Shown piece by piece: positions 19,048-28,200 of a stretch of DNA of 64,000 nt. Position 1 is the stretch's first letter; the number at the start of each line of letters is the position of its first letter. The stretch lies in the NCBI GenBank assembly GCA_001657325.1, contig LWRO01000002.1, positions 34,268 to 98,267 on the forward strand, in the 5' to 3' direction. The translations under genes and the position numbers were made by a program. Source of the DNA: Geitlerinema sp. BBD 1991-9. Its GTDB lineage: Bacteria; Cyanobacteriota; Cyanobacteriia; Cyanobacteriales; Geitlerinemataceae. The notes under the pieces are model-generated. The model saw nothing but the letters and a program-made list of their open reading frames with translations. It was not told the DNA's origin and did no database searches.

Positions 19048-19367
19048 AACCCGTGTGTTGCTCCTCACTGTCCATTGCGGTTGACGATCCGCTATCGGTG
19101 GGGGTACGCAATCACCAGCGAGATAGCGAGATGAGGCTAGGATCGTCTCACGGCCGCCTCTCCCTCACCGAGATTGATAGAATATACCACAACCCCTTAA
19201 GACATGGGGTTCTCAAGGAGCGTACCACTTGCAGTTGCCCAAAGCGACCACAAGAGTACAGGCGGTCGTAAGGGTACGCCCTAACTTGCGACGGTCGTTC
19301 AAGTGAGTGGATTTACGGTTGACCTGTTGCCCGTTACCTGTTGCCTCTTCCCCGGATCGATGAAGCG
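19048..19367. other. 320-bp gap upstream of the first giant kinase
   Basis: No gene is seen. It ends with a short run of degenerate heptamers at 19317-19344 (units such as CTGTTGC and CCGTTAC), the same type that precedes the second kinase at 25081-25101. This region must hold the kinase promoter, but no clear -10/-35 pair stands out. Confidence 0.5.
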
Positions 19368-22300
19368 ATGATTTTCCTGTCTGGCTACCAGGTCGTTGAA
19401 GAACTCGATCGCAGTGACAAAACCGTCGTTTATCGTGGCTATCAGCAGCACGACCGACGGCCGGCAATCGTGAAAACGACAAGGCTCGACTACCCCGATC
19501 TCGCAGATATTGCCCGTATTCGCCACGAGTACGAAATCGCTGCGTCTCTTGACAGTCCCTATCTCATCCGCGCCTACAGCCTAGAAACGTACCCCAACCA
19601 CCGCGTAGCGGCTGTATACGAAGATATTGGCGGAACGTCGCTCGACGCCGTGATGCGAGTTCGCCGTTTTTCCATTGAGGAAAGCCTCGACATTGCCCTT
19701 AAATTGGCCGAAGCACTACGGGATCTCCACCAAGCCAAAATCGTCCACAAAGACCTCAAGCCCCACAACGTCATTTACAACGCCGACACCGGCCGCGTAC
19801 AACTGATCGATTTCGGAATTGCGTCTCGGTTGTCCCAAGAACAACCGACCCTCGATCCCCTCAATACCCTGGAGGGAACGCTCGCTTACCTTTCCCCGGA
19901 ACAAACCGGGCGCACGAACCGCCCCCTAGACTACCGAACCGATTTCTATTCCTTCGGGGTCACCCTCTACGAAATCCTAACGGGTCAGTTGCCCTTCAAC
20001 AGCAACGATGCTCTCGAACTCGTTCACTATCACATTGCGAAAGTGCCAACGCCCCCCGAGTTGGTCGTTGCTGAAATTCCCCGTCCCCTGTCCGACTTGG
20101 TGATGAAGCTGCTGGCCAAAACAGCAGAAGACCGCTATCAAAGCGCCTTTGGTTTGATCGCCGATTTACAGGAGTGTCTCCGCCAGTGGCGCGAACGCGG
20201 CTCGATCGAACCGTTTGCGATCGGACGACACGACGTTTCGGTACAGCTGCAAATTCCTTACAAACTCTACGGGCGGGAAGCCGAATTGTTAGAGTTAATG
20301 CAAGCGTTCGATCGAGCCAACAGTACCCCGTCCGGCTCGATCGAGCTCGTCCTCGTCGCGGGTTATTCGGGGGTCGGTAAATCAGCCCTCGTGCGAGAAA
20401 TGCACAAGCCCGTCGCACGTCGATCGGGGTATTTCGCCGGCGGGAAATTCGAGCGCCTCAAACGAAACGTTCCCTACTTCGCCTTCGTACAAGCCCTATC
20501 GGAATTGAGCGAACAGTTGCTCGCCGAAAGTAGCACGCGCTTAGCCAGGTGGAAGCAACAGCTCGTCCGGGCTCTCGGAGCGAACCAAAACCTCGCCCGA
20601 GAAATCGTTCCCGCCTTAAAACCGATTTTGGACGTTCGGGCGTTCGGCGAGTCGCGACCCCTCACGCGCAACAACGACGGCGATTCTCCTTCGCCGCAGC
20701 GTCGAGATCGATCGATCGCTCCCGAACTCGGAGATACGCACAACCGATTCAACGACGTATTTCAACAACTCCTCAGCGTCTTCGCCAATCCCGAACACCC
20801 CCTCGTTTTGTTTTTCGACGACTTGCAATGGGCGGATTCAGCCTCTTTACAACTCCTGCAAACGCTACTCGACAAGCGCTCCCTCAGCTCGTTGCTCCTC
20901 ATCGGTGCCTACCGAGAAAACGAAGTAACCCCCACACACCCTCTATCACTTGCCCTGAACGAATGGCATCATCGCGGGATTTCGTCGACCCACACGATTG
21001 CACTCGACAACCTCAACCATAGCTGTGTCGAACAACTCGTCGCAGATACCTTGCACCTGTCTTGCATCGAAGTCCGGCCTCTCGCCACTCTGCTGTACCG
21101 CAAAACTGAAGGCAATCCCTTTTTCTTAACCCAACTGCTACTATCCTTAGCTCGCGAAGACCTCTTAGTTCTCGATACAGAAACCGGACGTTGGACGTGG
21201 GACAACGATCGACTCGAGCAAATCGACATTTCTGAAAACGTCATCGACCTCACCGTTCGCAAGCTGCGAACGCTACCTCTGGAAACACAAAATTTGCTGA
21301 TGCTGGCCTCTTGTATCGGCAACCGCTTTGACTTGAGGGTACTGTCTGTCGTCAACGAACGCTCCCAGCGTCGCACGGCGGCCGACCTATGGGCGGCCGT
21401 ACGCGAAGGGACGATCGTCCCCCTCGGTGACGCTTACAAAATTCCCCTCGCCCTCGACCCCGACGACAATCTTGCGTCCACTGAAACATCGACCGCGAGT
21501 TCGATCGAAGCGCCCTCAGCGAGTGTCGATGCGGCCCTCGATCGAACCTCCATCGTTTTTAAGTTCCTCCACGATCGCGTTCAACAAGCGGCCTATTCCC
21601 TGATTTCTCCCGACATCCGACAAGACGTTCGCGTTCAAATCGGCAAATTACTCCTCAAAAGCACCCCCCCCGATCGACTCGAAGATCGGATTTTCGAGAT
21701 CGTCAACCAGTTCGATGCGGGGGCGGATTTAATGGTGCGTCCCGACGAGAAACAGCAGCTCGCGCAGTTGAATCTGATCGCTGCGCGTAAGGCTAAAGCG
21801 GCAGCGGCGATCCAAACCGCTCTCGAATATCTGAACGTGGGGCTGAACGCACTGGGGGATGAGGGGTGGGAGCGAGAATACGAACTCACGGTGACCTTAC
21901 ATCTCGAAGCGATCGAACTCGAAGCGGTCAACACCCACTTCGATCGAGCCTTAACCCTCGCCCAAACGGTTCAGCAGCGTGCGAACAACCGTCTCCATAA
22001 AGCGAAAGCTTACCAACTTCGAGCCACCGTGTACGGCATCCAAAACCAGATCGATCTCGCCCTCGAAAGCGGCGTTCAAGCGATCCAAATGCTCGGTATT
22101 CCTTGGGACGATCCGCCTCTACCAACCCAGAACCCGAGATCGCTCTTGCCAAAACGCGACGAAATCGCTCGACTTCCCGACCTCGAAAACACCTACAGCC
22201 GTTTAGCCGTGGAGTTGTTGAGTGCCCTGGCCACAACGGCTGCGTTTACCGATGTCGCCGTCGTGAGGCGAGCCGTGTTGACCCAACTCAAACTGAGCTG

Positions 22301-25046
22301 GCAGCAGGGACACTGCAGCCATGCCGCTGTTGCCTATGCTTGGTACGGTGCCTTACTCTGTGGGGCTGGCGATGCTGAATCCGGCCGCGAAGCTGCCCTC
22401 GTCGCCCGCCAGTTGCTCGATCTCCATCACTCGACGGCGTTCTCTCGAGAGCGCGGCAAGCCCTTGAAAGGCATTATTTCGATCGTCACGGCTTCTCGTA
22501 TCGATCCTTGGTTTCGTCCCCTGAACGAAACTCTTGCCGACCTGCGGAACGGATGGCAGCAAGCTTGGGAAGCGGGAGACCTGACCGGAAGCTGTCACGG
22601 AGCCATGGCAGATAGCTCGATGACGTTTTGGGCTGAAGCCGCACTTCCCCTCGTCGTTGCTCGACAAGATACGGCGATCGCCCTGTTGAAGAAAATCGAT
22701 CGAAACGCGGCGACGAAATGCGCGAGTCTGTGGCGAGAAGTGTCGGCAGCACTGCAAGAGAAAGTTCCTCACCCCCTAGAACGGGTCGGCGTGCAAAACA
22801 GCGCTGAACCGTCACCTCCCGACGATCCTCAGCCCTCCCCCGTCTCGGGAGGCGGCGCGCCGTCGAAAGCAGTCCTGTACGCGACCTATCTCGCCCGGAC
22901 CGTGGTTGCCGTTCTGTTCGGTGCGTTCGATCGGGCCCTCCTCGCCGCCGAACGAGCTGAAGAATATGCCGATATTGCCCTCGGTACCGTCGATCGAGCG
23001 TATCAGGTGGCCTACGGACTCTTGGCACGATTGGGGACGAATCAGTCCCTCGACGGCCCGGCCAAAACAGCTCGCGCCCATCTGTTCCGCTGGGCTAGAC
23101 GGGCGCCGGAAAACTTCCAACACCTGCTCGACCTCGTCGATGCCGAAACCTATCGCATTGCTGGTGATTTTCTCAACGCAATGGAGGCTTACGATTGTGC
23201 CGTGGCGACGGCTCATCAATACGGACACGCACGAGAAGCCGCCCTGGCGAACGAACGCGCCGCTTGCTTTTACTTCGAGTGGGGACGGGAGCCCATTGCT
23301 GCTTTGTACCTGTACGAAGCTTATCGAACCTACCGAGCCTACGGCGCGATCTCGAAAGTCCGCGATTTAACCGACCGCTATCCCCAACTCCTCCAAGGAA
23401 CGGCGTTCCGAGATCGCGTCGCCGGGCCACCCCAAGGGTACGCGCCGACATCTAACGCGATCGATCTCGAACGCACTCAAGATCTTCGAGATTACGACTT
23501 CTCTCGCCCCTCGAGCGGTCAATCCCAGAATTACGCGCCGACTGAAACAGCCATCGCCCAACCCGCCGATCGACTCGATCGGGCCACCGCCATCAAAGCC
23601 ACACACGCTCTCTCTAGCGAAATTGTTTTAGAGTCGTTGTTGAAACGACTGATGAGTATCGTGTTGGAAAACGCGGGGGCGCAAACGGGTTTTCTCATCC
23701 TCGCCAGTCACGATGGCATGGCCGCTGCGGAGGACGCCACTCTCGTTCGAGATACGGAAATTCCACGTTTGTTTGTCGAAGCGGCCGGTACGGTGACGAC
23801 TCAACAGATCGCCGTGCGTCAGTCGATTCCCCTCGAAGCCTGCGAGTTACTCCCGAAATCGATCGTTTACTACGTTGCTCGACGACATGAAAGTCTCGTC
23901 CTCAACGATGCCGCGACCACGTCCACACCCTTCACCTACGATCCCTACATCCAACAATATCGCCCTCGCTCTTTACTCTGCCTGCCCATCGAACGCCAAC
24001 AAAAACTCATCGGCCTGCTATATCTCGAAAACAACCTCACCCCTGGGGCGTTTACTCACAACCGACTCGAATTACTCGGTTTGTTGTGCGCTCAGGCTGC
24101 AATTTCGATTGAAAACGCCACGCTCTACCAACAACTCCGAGACTCCGAACGGCGAGAACGAGAACGCTCTCGACAACTCGAGCAGTCCCTGCACGACATG
24201 GAAAGCTTGCACCTGCAACTGATTCAGAGTGAAAAAATGTCGGCGCTCGGACAGCTAGTTGCGGGGATCGCTCACGAGATTAACAATCCTGTCGGCTTCA
24301 TTTTGGGTAACTTGACCCTCGCTGAAAACTATATCGAAGACTTGATCGAACATTTGCAACTGTACCGCGAGCGCTTTCCCGAACCAGGAGAAGAATTTTG
24401 CCTTCACGCTGAAGAAATCGATCTAGACTACCTGTTTGAAGACGCGCCCAAGTTACTTTCGTCGATGAAAGTCGGGGTCGATCGAATTCGCGACATTAGC
24501 AAAGCCTTACGAACGTTCTCGCGCACGGACACCGACGTCCCCGTTTCGACCGATCTCCACGACAACATCGACAGTACGTTACTCATCCTCAAACACCGCC
24601 TGAAAGCGAACGACATACGCCCGGAAATCGAGGTGGTTAAACGCTACGGAGAACTCCCTTCGATCGAATGTTATGCCGGACAGCTCAACCAGGTCTTTAC
24701 CAATCTCATCGCCAACGCCATCGATGCCATCGAAGAAGCCGGTCGAGATCGCAGTTATCGCGATTGGAGCGATCGTCCCCCTCGCATCACCATCTCGACG
24801 GACTCGTCCACCGAGGGCGAAGCTGTCATCGTCCGCATCACCGACAACGGCACGGGAATGCCCGAATCCGTTCGCACGCGAATGTTCGACCGCCAGTTTA
24901 CGACGAAACCAGTGGGTAAGGGAACGGGCTTGGGACTCTCGATTTCTCACGCGATCGTCGTTGAAAAACACGGTGGCTCGATCGAATGCACCACTGCAGC
25001 GGGAGTCGGAACAGAATTCACCATCGTCTTACCCCTTTTGCAGTGA
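19368..25046 (+). CDS. Hybrid Ser/Thr kinase-AAA ATPase-GAF-histidine kinase (HstK-type), paralogue 1
   Basis: A 1,892-residue signalling protein. Domains in order: Ser/Thr protein kinase, about 6-270, with catalytic loop VHKDLKPHN near 125 and DFG near 148; AAA/STAND-type ATPase from about 300, with Walker A AGYSGVGKSALV near 330 and Walker B LVLFFDDLQWAD; a long TPR-like helical region, about 700-1350; a GAF sensor domain, about 1418-1580; and a coiled coil leading into a histidine kinase. The H-box is GIAHEINNPVGF near 1630, the N-box NLIANAIDAIEE, and the G-box GKGTGLGLSI. No receiver domain is present. The frame opens at a TTG (19341) but the ATG at 19368 precedes the kinase domain directly. 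The stop codon lies within a heptamer repeat. Ligand and output partner are unknown. Confidence 0.93.
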   Translation: MIFLSGYQVVEELDRSDKTVVYRGYQQHDRRPAIVKTTRLDYPDLADIARIRHEYEIAASLDSPYLIRAYSLETYPNHRVAAVYEDIGGTSLDAVMRVRRFSIEESLDIALKLAEALRDLHQAKIVHKDLKPHNVIYNADTGRVQLIDFGIASRLSQEQPTLDPLNTLEGTLAYLSPEQTGRTNRPLDYRTDFYSFGVTLYEILTGQLPFNSNDALELVHYHIAKVPTPPELVVAEIPRPLSDLVMKLLAKTAEDRYQSAFGLIADLQECLRQWRERGSIEPFAIGRHDVSVQLQIPYKLYGREAELLELMQAFDRANSTPSGSIELVLVAGYSGVGKSALVREMHKPVARRSGYFAGGKFERLKRNVPYFAFVQALSELSEQLLAESSTRLARWKQQLVRALGANQNLAREIVPALKPILDVRAFGESRPLTRNNDGDSPSPQRRDRSIAPELGDTHNRFNDVFQQLLSVFANPEHPLVLFFDDLQWADSASLQLLQTLLDKRSLSSLLLIGAYRENEVTPTHPLSLALNEWHHRGISSTHTIALDNLNHSCVEQLVADTLHLSCIEVRPLATLLYRKTEGNPFFLTQLLLSLAREDLLVLDTETGRWTWDNDRLEQIDISENVIDLTVRKLRTLPLETQNLLMLASCIGNRFDLRVLSVVNERSQRRTAADLWAAVREGTIVPLGDAYKIPLALDPDDNLASTETSTASSIEAPSASVDAALDRTSIVFKFLHDRVQQAAYSLISPDIRQDVRVQIGKLLLKSTPPDRLEDRIFEIVNQFDAGADLMVRPDEKQQLAQLNLIAARKAKAAAAIQTALEYLNVGLNALGDEGWEREYELTVTLHLEAIELEAVNTHFDRALTLAQTVQQRANNRLHKAKAYQLRATVYGIQNQIDLALESGVQAIQMLGIPWDDPPLPTQNPRSLLPKRDEIARLPDLENTYSRLAVELLSALATTAAFTDVAVVRRAVLTQLKLSWQQGHCSHAAVAYAWYGALLCGAGDAESGREAALVARQLLDLHHSTAFSRERGKPLKGIISIVTASRIDPWFRPLNETLADLRNGWQQAWEAGDLTGSCHGAMADSSMTFWAEAALPLVVARQDTAIALLKKIDRNAATKCASLWREVSAALQEKVPHPLERVGVQNSAEPSPPDDPQPSPVSGGGAPSKAVLYATYLARTVVAVLFGAFDRALLAAERAEEYADIALGTVDRAYQVAYGLLARLGTNQSLDGPAKTARAHLFRWARRAPENFQHLLDLVDAETYRIAGDFLNAMEAYDCAVATAHQYGHAREAALANERAACFYFEWGREPIAALYLYEAYRTYRAYGAISKVRDLTDRYPQLLQGTAFRDRVAGPPQGYAPTSNAIDLERTQDLRDYDFSRPSSGQSQNYAPTETAIAQPADRLDRATAIKATHALSSEIVLESLLKRLMSIVLENAGAQTGFLILASHDGMAAAEDATLVRDTEIPRLFVEAAGTVTTQQIAVRQSIPLEACELLPKSIVYYVARRHESLVLNDAATTSTPFTYDPYIQQYRPRSLLCLPIERQQKLIGLLYLENNLTPGAFTHNRLELLGLLCAQAAISIENATLYQQLRDSERRERERSRQLEQSLHDMESLHLQLIQSEKMSALGQLVAGIAHEINNPVGFILGNLTLAENYIEDLIEHLQLYRERFPEPGEEFCLHAEEIDLDYLFEDAPKLLSSMKVGVDRIRDISKALRTFSRTDTDVPVSTDLHDNIDSTLLILKHRLKANDIRPEIEVVKRYGELPSIECYAGQLNQVFTNLIANAIDAIEEAGRDRSYRDWSDRPPRITISTDSSTEGEAVIVRITDNGTGMPESVRTRMFDRQFTTKPVGKGTGLGLSISHAIVVEKHGGSIECTTAAGVGTEFTIVLPLLQ

Positions 25047-25073
25047 ACAGTGAACAGTGAACAGTGAACAGTG
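25041..25073. repeat. Heptanucleotide tandem repeat (CAGTGAA)x4
   Basis: Four exact CAGTGAA units plus a partial fifth. The first unit supplies the TGA stop codon of the upstream kinase gene. This is a cyanobacterial short tandemly repeated repetitive (STRR) type sequence. Confidence 0.95.
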
Positions 25074-25080
25074 GGGACAA

Positions 25081-25101
25081 GTTGCCAGTTGCCCGTTGCC
25101 A
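25081..25101. repeat. Second heptamer repeat (GTTGCCA/GTTGCCC)x3
   Basis: Units GTTGCCA, GTTGCCC, GTTGCCA lie directly after the CAGTGAA array. Related heptamers occur at 19317-19344 before the first kinase gene. Confidence 0.8.
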
Positions 25102-25271
25102 GTGGAGACCGGTTTTCGCGAACCGTTTCACCTCGTCTCCCTTCCTACTCACCTGCTGTTCGCTGAAAAAAAACCTCCGCTACAATAAATGCCGGGGAGC
25201 CAGTTTATGATGTTCGTACAGGTGTTTGGGGTTTCTAACTCCCAATTGCAAGCTCCTAACACCTTCTCAAG

Positions 25272-28200
25272 ATGGGTGCGCTCTCCCAAGCATTCGCCCC
25301 CAAGCGGCAATCCCAAACCCACTATCCCCCTGACATCGTGCTGCCCGGATATCAAGTCAGTACGCTTCTCTACGAAAGCGTTAACTCCCTCGTCTATCGG
25401 GGAACTCGCGAACGGGACGGACTGCCCGTCATCCTGAAAGTTCTCAAAAGCGATCGCGTCACGCCCACCGAACTGGCGCGTTACCAGCAGGAATATTACA
25501 TTAACCAACAGCTCGACCTCGACGGTGTCGTAAGGGCTTATGCGCTGGAGCGCTATCAAAATACGGTTGCGATCGTTCTCGAAGACTTTGGCGGACGATC
25601 GTTAAAAGACTATCTCGAGGAAATCGGCAAATTTCCCCTTCCCGAATTTCTCTCCATCGTCGTCCAAATTGCCGAAATTCTCGATCGAATTCACGCGGCG
25701 AACATCGTTCACAAAGACATTAACCCGGCCAACATTCTCTACAACCGCGAACTCGATCGAGTCAAACTCATCGACTTTGGAATTTCCGCCCAAGTTATTC
25801 CAGACAGCGTTTCATCCGATCGACTGCCGAACGTCCCATCGCTTCGCAACTCCTCAGTTCTCGAGGGAACGCTACCTTATATGTCTCCCGAACAAACCGG
25901 GCGCATGAACTGTTCTCTCGACTATCGCACGGATTTTTACTCCCTCGGCGTGACCTTCTATGAAATGCTGCTAGGGTGCCTACCGTTCGATGCTGCCGAT
26001 ACGATGGCTTGGGTTCACTGCCATATCGCTCAAACCCCAACGTCTCCCCATCGCGTCGATCCCGACATTCCCCCAGCCATTTCCGACATTGTGATGAAGC
26101 TGCTGGCCAAAACTGCTGAAGAACGCTATCAAAGTGCTTGGGGTCTACAAGCCGATTTAGTCTTGTGTTTGATGCAGCTCGAGGCCACGGGGACGATCGA
26201 AGACGTCATCCCCGGTGAGAACGATGTCGTCCATCAGTTTCGTATTCCTCAGCGCATCTACGGTCGTGAAGCCGAACTCGCCCAAATTCACGAGGCGTTC
26301 GAGCGTGTCGGTACGTTCGCATCAGTGGAGCAGAGTTCGATCGTCAAATCTTCAACGCTGTCCTCCGAGAGTAGCCCACCCGAAATCCTGTTCCTCGCTG
26401 GCGATTCCGGAATTGGAAAAACGGCACTCGTCGCGGAAAGTTACAAGTCGATTTCGCGCCCGGCGGGATATTTGATTTCCGGACAGTTCGAGACCGACCG
26501 CACCTTGACTGAGCGCCCGACGAACGCTCGCGAGATTCCCTGTAGCGCCGTTATTGAAGCGTTGCGAGAACTGTTCCGGCTCCTGTTGGCAGAAACCGAA
26601 ACCCAACTCGCCCAGTGGCGCGAGAAATTGCTCGATGCTCTCGATCTCGACGATCTCGTTTTAGTCGATGCGATCCCCGAACTGAGGCTCGTTCTCGGGA
26701 CAGTCCCGTCGAATCCGTCTGTTGAAAACCTTCGCGATTTAGGGAAAGACGCCTTGGCGCAAAAGCGCTTCAAATCGTCGATCGAGCGCCTCTTGCGCGT
26801 GTTTTGTTACGAGCGCTGTCCTCTGGTTCTCTTTCTGGATAACTTGCAGTGGGCCGATCGAGACAGCTTGCAGGTCGTCGAAACCATCCTCAGCGCTCCC
26901 CACTCTCGATCTCTGCTGGTGGTAGGTGCGTACCGTAACGATGAAGAGATCGAGGTCATACAACAGTTTAAGCGTCGGTGTGCTGAGCGTGGCATTCGGA
27001 TGCAGCATCAAGTGTTGAGTCCTCTTCCCCTCAACGCGATCGCTCAACTGGTGGCCGACACCCTGCAAAGTGAAATTAAAGCCGTGATGTCCCTGGCCGC
27101 GCTCATCGCTCAGAAAACCAACGGCAATCCCTTTTTCGTGCGGGAATTTCTCAAGACGCTTCATCGAGAACGCTTGCTGGTTTTCGACGACGAATCGATG
27201 AGTTGGCAGTGGGATATCGATCTCGTCAGCGCGCAGGAAATTACGGATAACGTTCTGGAAGTCCTGCTGACTCAACTGCGCCAACTGCCCGAAAATGTCC
27301 GCGACATCCTCTCGATCGGGGCTTGCGTGGGTCAAGAGTTCGACCTCGACACCATCGCCGAACTCACCGGTCGCACCACGCGCGACTTGTTTCAAGACCT
27401 CGTTCCCGCTTTGGTGGAAGGCCTCGTGCAGCCCCTGCATCGGTGGGAGCGATGGGGAGACGAGGAGATCGCCCCGATTTCTCATGTCGCTTCACCCTTG
27501 CCGAATCAGCGCTCGGGCGAACGAGGGGTACTGTTGCTGGGGTATCAGTTCTTACACGAGCAAGTTCGCCAAACCGCCTACGATCGAGTTCCGTCTCAGC
27601 GCAAAGCTGAAATTCATTTAAAAATCGGTCAGTCTCTGTCGCAACGCCAGAGGATCGCGCAACGACCCGATGGGATTGTCGAACTCGCCCGCCATTGGAA
27701 TTTGGGTAAAACGGCCGTCAAAACGGATGCCGAGCGCTTAGAACGGGGGCGAATCAACCTCGAGGCGGGACGACTCAGCCGAGATCGGGAAGACTATACG
27801 AGTGCCCTCGTTTACGATCTCGAGGGAATTGAGGCACTACCGACGCCGATGTGGGACGTTTGTCCGGACTTGGCCTTCGATCTGTACCTCGAGCGAACCC
27901 GATCGAATCTCTTACAGGGGAATTTCGATCGTATGGAAGACCTGGTCGAAATTCTCGATCGACACGCCCCTGACGATTTGGCTCGTGCTGAGGTCGATCG
28001 TCTGGTGGTTATGGCTTTTGAGCTTCGCGGTTGCTACGACGAAGCCCTCGATCGCGTGGGAGGTTCGCCAAGCGACGCTCGGTTAAGCCGTGAAGTGCCA
28101 ACCCATCGGTCGGACGTGCTGACACTCTCCAATCTCGACTGCGACGGCGCTATCGCCCTTCGCAATCGCCTCAGCGATCTCGATGACATCGAGGTCGATC

